DNA from: JAWKWH01 sp040830725
GTDB taxonomy: Bacteria; Pseudomonadota; Alphaproteobacteria; Rhizobiales; Rhizobiaceae
Length of the DNA stretch: 64,000 bases
Direction of reading: 5' to 3'
Assembly (NCBI GenBank): GCA_040830725.1
Contig: JBFOMG010000013.1
Span: 124,001-188,000, forward strand
The notes under the pieces are model-generated. The model was not told where the DNA came from. It did not search any database and saw only the letters and a program-made list of their open reading frames with translations. Position 1 is the first letter of the stretch; every line of letters starts with the position of its first letter. A program made the position numbers and the translations under genes. Below are positions 62,051 through 64,000 of the stretch, in pieces.

Positions 62051-62461
62051 TCAGGTCACCATTTCGAAGGCGGCGAAATCAAATCCCGGCGCAACTGTGC
62101 AACCAACCAATGTCCATTCACCAAGGCTTTTGGCCCGCTGCCACACATTGGCCGGGACTACGTGCTGGGGACGTTCTCCCGCGTTGATATCGGTGCCCAA
62201 TATCAGGGTTTCGATTTTGTCGAGGTCAGGTGAGAGCTGCAAATGTAGCGCCGCGCCGGCGTAGTGATGCCAGACCTCTGCCGCATCGCGTACCCGGTGC
62301 CAGGCGGATTCCTCACCGCTTCGAAGAAGGAAATAGATTGCAGTCGAATGCCCTCGCGGGCCTCCTTGCGGATCGCGAAAAGTCTCGGCAAACCATCCAC
62401 CTTCTGGATGCGGTTTCAGGCCGAGCGTCTGGATAATCGCGTCCGCCTCGGACAAGCTCAT
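62051..62461 (-). CDS. DUF985 (Cupin_5) family protein
   Basis: 136-residue single-domain cupin. LKPHPEGGWFAETFRD, STAIYFLLRSGEESAWHRVRDAAEVWHHYAGAALHLQL (cupin metal or sugar site) and HVVPANVWQRAKSLGEWTLVGCTVAPGFDF are diagnostic. Function unknown. It begins one base before the gloB stop region, so both are probably cotranscribed, the usual gloB-cupin pair in Rhizobiales. Confidence 0.9.
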   Translation of the reverse strand: MSLSEADAIIQTLGLKPHPEGGWFAETFRDPQGGPRGHSTAIYFLLRSGEESAWHRVRDAAEVWHHYAGAALHLQLSPDLDKIETLILGTDINAGERPQHVVPANVWQRAKSLGEWTLVGCTVAPGFDFAAFEMVT

Positions 62462-63229
62462 TTAAAACCGGTCCTTGCGCTGTCTGATTTCCGCAAACAC
62501 GTCGACGTCTGACGCCGCCTCCATGCCGAGATGGGCACGTATTGACGAATCGTCCCAACGCAGGAACGGATTGGTCGATTTCTCTGCACCCATTGTCGTC
62601 GGTAGTGTTGGCTTGTCGGCGGCCCGCAACTCGGCAATCTTGGCTGCTCTTTCTGTTAGTTGCTGATTGTCAGGGTCGACAGTAACCGAAAAATCCGCAT
62701 TGGCCTTCGTGTATTCATGGCCGCAATAGATCAAAGTCTCATCCGGCAATTCACGCAAGGTAGACAATGCGCCATGCATGTCGGCGGCCGAGCCTTCGAA
62801 AAGCCTGCCACAGCCCAATGCAAACAATGTGTCACCGGCGAACAGGACACCGCTTTCAGTGAAGTGATAAACGATGTGACCCGCTGTGTGGCCCGGTGTG
62901 GCAATCACACGAATCTCTTCGCCGCAAACCTCGATCGTGTCTCCGCCGGAAACCGTTTGATCTATGCCGGGGATGCGTGACGATTCGGCTAGCGGTCCGA
63001 TGATTGTCAGCCCGTAGCGCGACTTCAAAGCCTGATTGGCTTCCACGTGATCGCCATGATAGTGGGTGGTCAAAATGTGGGTCGGATTCCAGCCGGTGCG
63101 TTCGATCGCTGCAACAATCGGACCTTCTTCTGGCGCATCGATGATTGCTGTCTGACCACTTACCGGATCGTGCACAAGAACACCGAAATTGTCGCTTCGG
63201 CACATGAATTGTTCAATCTGGACAGTCAT
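62462..63229 (-). CDS. gloB: Hydroxyacylglutathione hydrolase (glyoxalase II)
   Basis: 255-residue metallo-beta-lactamase-fold enzyme that hydrolyses S-D-lactoylglutathione to lactate and glutathione. Metal motif THYHGDH, then GHTAGHIVYHF, FAGDTLFALGCGRLFEG and CGHEYTKAN (Fe/Zn and glutathione site). The ATG at 63229 begins MTVQIEQFMCRSDNFGVLV. Divergent from the methyltransferase at 63350. Confidence 0.94.
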   Translation of the reverse strand: MTVQIEQFMCRSDNFGVLVHDPVSGQTAIIDAPEEGPIVAAIERTGWNPTHILTTHYHGDHVEANQALKSRYGLTIIGPLAESSRIPGIDQTVSGGDTIEVCGEEIRVIATPGHTAGHIVYHFTESGVLFAGDTLFALGCGRLFEGSAADMHGALSTLRELPDETLIYCGHEYTKANADFSVTVDPDNQQLTERAAKIAELRAADKPTLPTTMGAEKSTNPFLRWDDSSIRAHLGMEAASDVDVFAEIRQRKDRF

Positions 63230-63349
63230 GATTTCCCTTTCGCGTTGCACCCAAATTAGGAGGCTCTGAGCGGATTGTCACCTTGTCTCGACGCCCAACC
63301 GCGTCCGACCATTCTTGAAGTCTAAAGGAGCCGCCGCTACCTTCGCACC

Positions 63350-64000
63350 ATGTATACCGACATTGTCGACTTACGGAATTTTTATGCTTCGGTGCTCGGA
63401 CGCCTCGCCGAGCGGTCAATCGCAATGGCCATCTCCTCCGTCTGGGCGACCCTCGCAAATGAGCGGCTCGTCGGCATGGGATACGCAGTGCCCTGGCTGG
63501 AGCGGTTTGGCGCCGATGCTGAAAGGGTATTCGCGTTTATGCCGGCCGGGCAGGGTGCAGTGGCGTGGCCGCCAAACGAACCTTCCGCGACTGCCTTGGT
63601 ATTCGAGGAAGAATTGCCGCTGGTCGATTCATCTATCGACCGCATGATGATGGTGCATTTGCTGGAGCACTCGGAAAATCCGCGAGAGACGCTGATGGAG
63701 GCATGGCGCGTTCTGGCTCCTGGCGGGAGGTTGGTCATCATTGTTCCCAACCGGCGCGGTGTGTGGGCCCGGTTTGAACATACACCATTCGGAACCGGCA
63801 GGCCGTTTTCCAGGGTGCAGTTGACCGAATTGCTGCGCGAAACAAACTTCACGCCTGGCGGATGGTCGGATGCGCTTCATTTTCCACCGACAAAACGCCG
63901 CTCTTTGCTTCGGTTTCACAAGACGCTCGAACGTCTGGGGCGGCGGTTTTGGCCCATTTTCGCCGGCGTCATCGTCGTCGAAGCGCAAAAACGCCTTTAT
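63350..64000 (+). CDS. SAM-dependent methyltransferase, truncated by window edge
   Basis: Open to the right border, 217 codons visible. It starts MYTDIVDLRNFYASVLGR and has SATALVFEEELPLVDSSIDRMMMVHLLEHSENPRETLMEAWRVLAPGGRLVIIVPNRRGVWARFE, a class I methyltransferase core (motif after the SAM pocket), but the usual glycine-rich motif I is weak. A conserved neighbour of gloB in Rhizobiales. The ribosome-binding site is poor (AAAGGAG is 18 bases away). Substrate unknown; the 3' end is missing. Confidence 0.85.
   Translation, partial: MYTDIVDLRNFYASVLGRLAERSIAMAISSVWATLANERLVGMGYAVPWLERFGADAERVFAFMPAGQGAVAWPPNEPSATALVFEEELPLVDSSIDRMMMVHLLEHSENPRETLMEAWRVLAPGGRLVIIVPNRRGVWARFEHTPFGTGRPFSRVQLTELLRETNFTPGGWSDALHFPPTKRRSLLRFHKTLERLGRRFWPIFAGVIVVEAQKRLY

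Noticed and set aside
1..64000. tRNA, rRNA, CRISPR arrays, phage or intact IS elements
   Set aside because: None recognised by reading; no cloverleaf-like CCA ends, repeat-spacer arrays, integrase or transposase products were seen.

Overview
The window reads as chromosomal DNA of an alphaproteobacterium of the order Hyphomicrobiales (Rhizobiales). Pointers are the rhizobial-type dctP / dctBD locus, the bolA - J-domain - cobS - cobT - phytase-like - rpmB block, lepB-rnc-era-recO, a TrcR (DUF1013) regulator, a SAM-II riboswitch in front of metA, and a probable 6S RNA in front of the 5-formyl-THF cyclo-ligase gene. The genus cannot be fixed from sequence alone. I saw no rRNA, tRNA, CRISPR array, prophage or intact insertion sequence.

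Layout. 1-4.5 kb: C4-dicarboxylate TRAP uptake (dctP, start of a possible dctQ) and its two-component control (dctB-dctD). 4.5-9.7 kb: housekeeping and accessory genes (transglutaminase-like protease, PHB depolymerase, an unusually started GNAT, DUF1330, pyrF, FMN reductase, SDR). 9.7-11.2 kb: a small regulon of a 57-residue protein, a VOC protein and a YafY-type regulator, with a repeated palindrome in front of the first two genes. 11.2-18.2 kb: trcR, two membrane proteins, ChaC-like enzyme, ymdB, fau with 6S RNA, a MoxR ATPase, riboswitch-metA-GNAT.

18.2-28 kb: the main metabolic cluster. It holds a class-1 amidotransferase and GntR regulator, then FAD oxidoreductase, type III glutamine synthetase, the three-piece glutamate-synthase-like enzyme GlxB/C/D, two uncharacterised proteins and a nitrilase-family amidase. 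The layout suggests that an amine or amide is carried through gamma-glutamyl and N-substituted glutamate intermediates, with the single FAD enzyme replacing the usual multi-subunit dehydrogenase. This is the best candidate here for a poorly described system.

28-46.4 kb: acyl-CoA catabolism. A liv-type ABC importer with an acyl-CoA ligase is co-directional with two MDR reductases, an ACAD10/11-like acyl-CoA dehydrogenase and a TetR regulator. Divergent from these, across a palindrome, are an SDR, a MaoC hydratase, an APH-type kinase and another SDR. The kinase/ACAD pairing resembles 4-hydroxyacyl-CoA degradation (levulinate lva genes, mammalian ACAD10/11). A 414-bp element with perfect 24-bp inverted ends sits inside the plus-strand operon. 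A two-gene SDR/zinc-dehydrogenase operon with a perfect LacI-type operator upstream follows.

46.4-64 kb: DUF2339 membrane protein, the lepB-rnc-era-recO-thioesterase operon, bolA, J-domain protein, cobS-cobT, phytase-like protein, VUT/YhhQ transporter, rpmB, DUF3108, EamA, YhhN, DUF985 cupin, gloB, and a methyltransferase running off the right edge.
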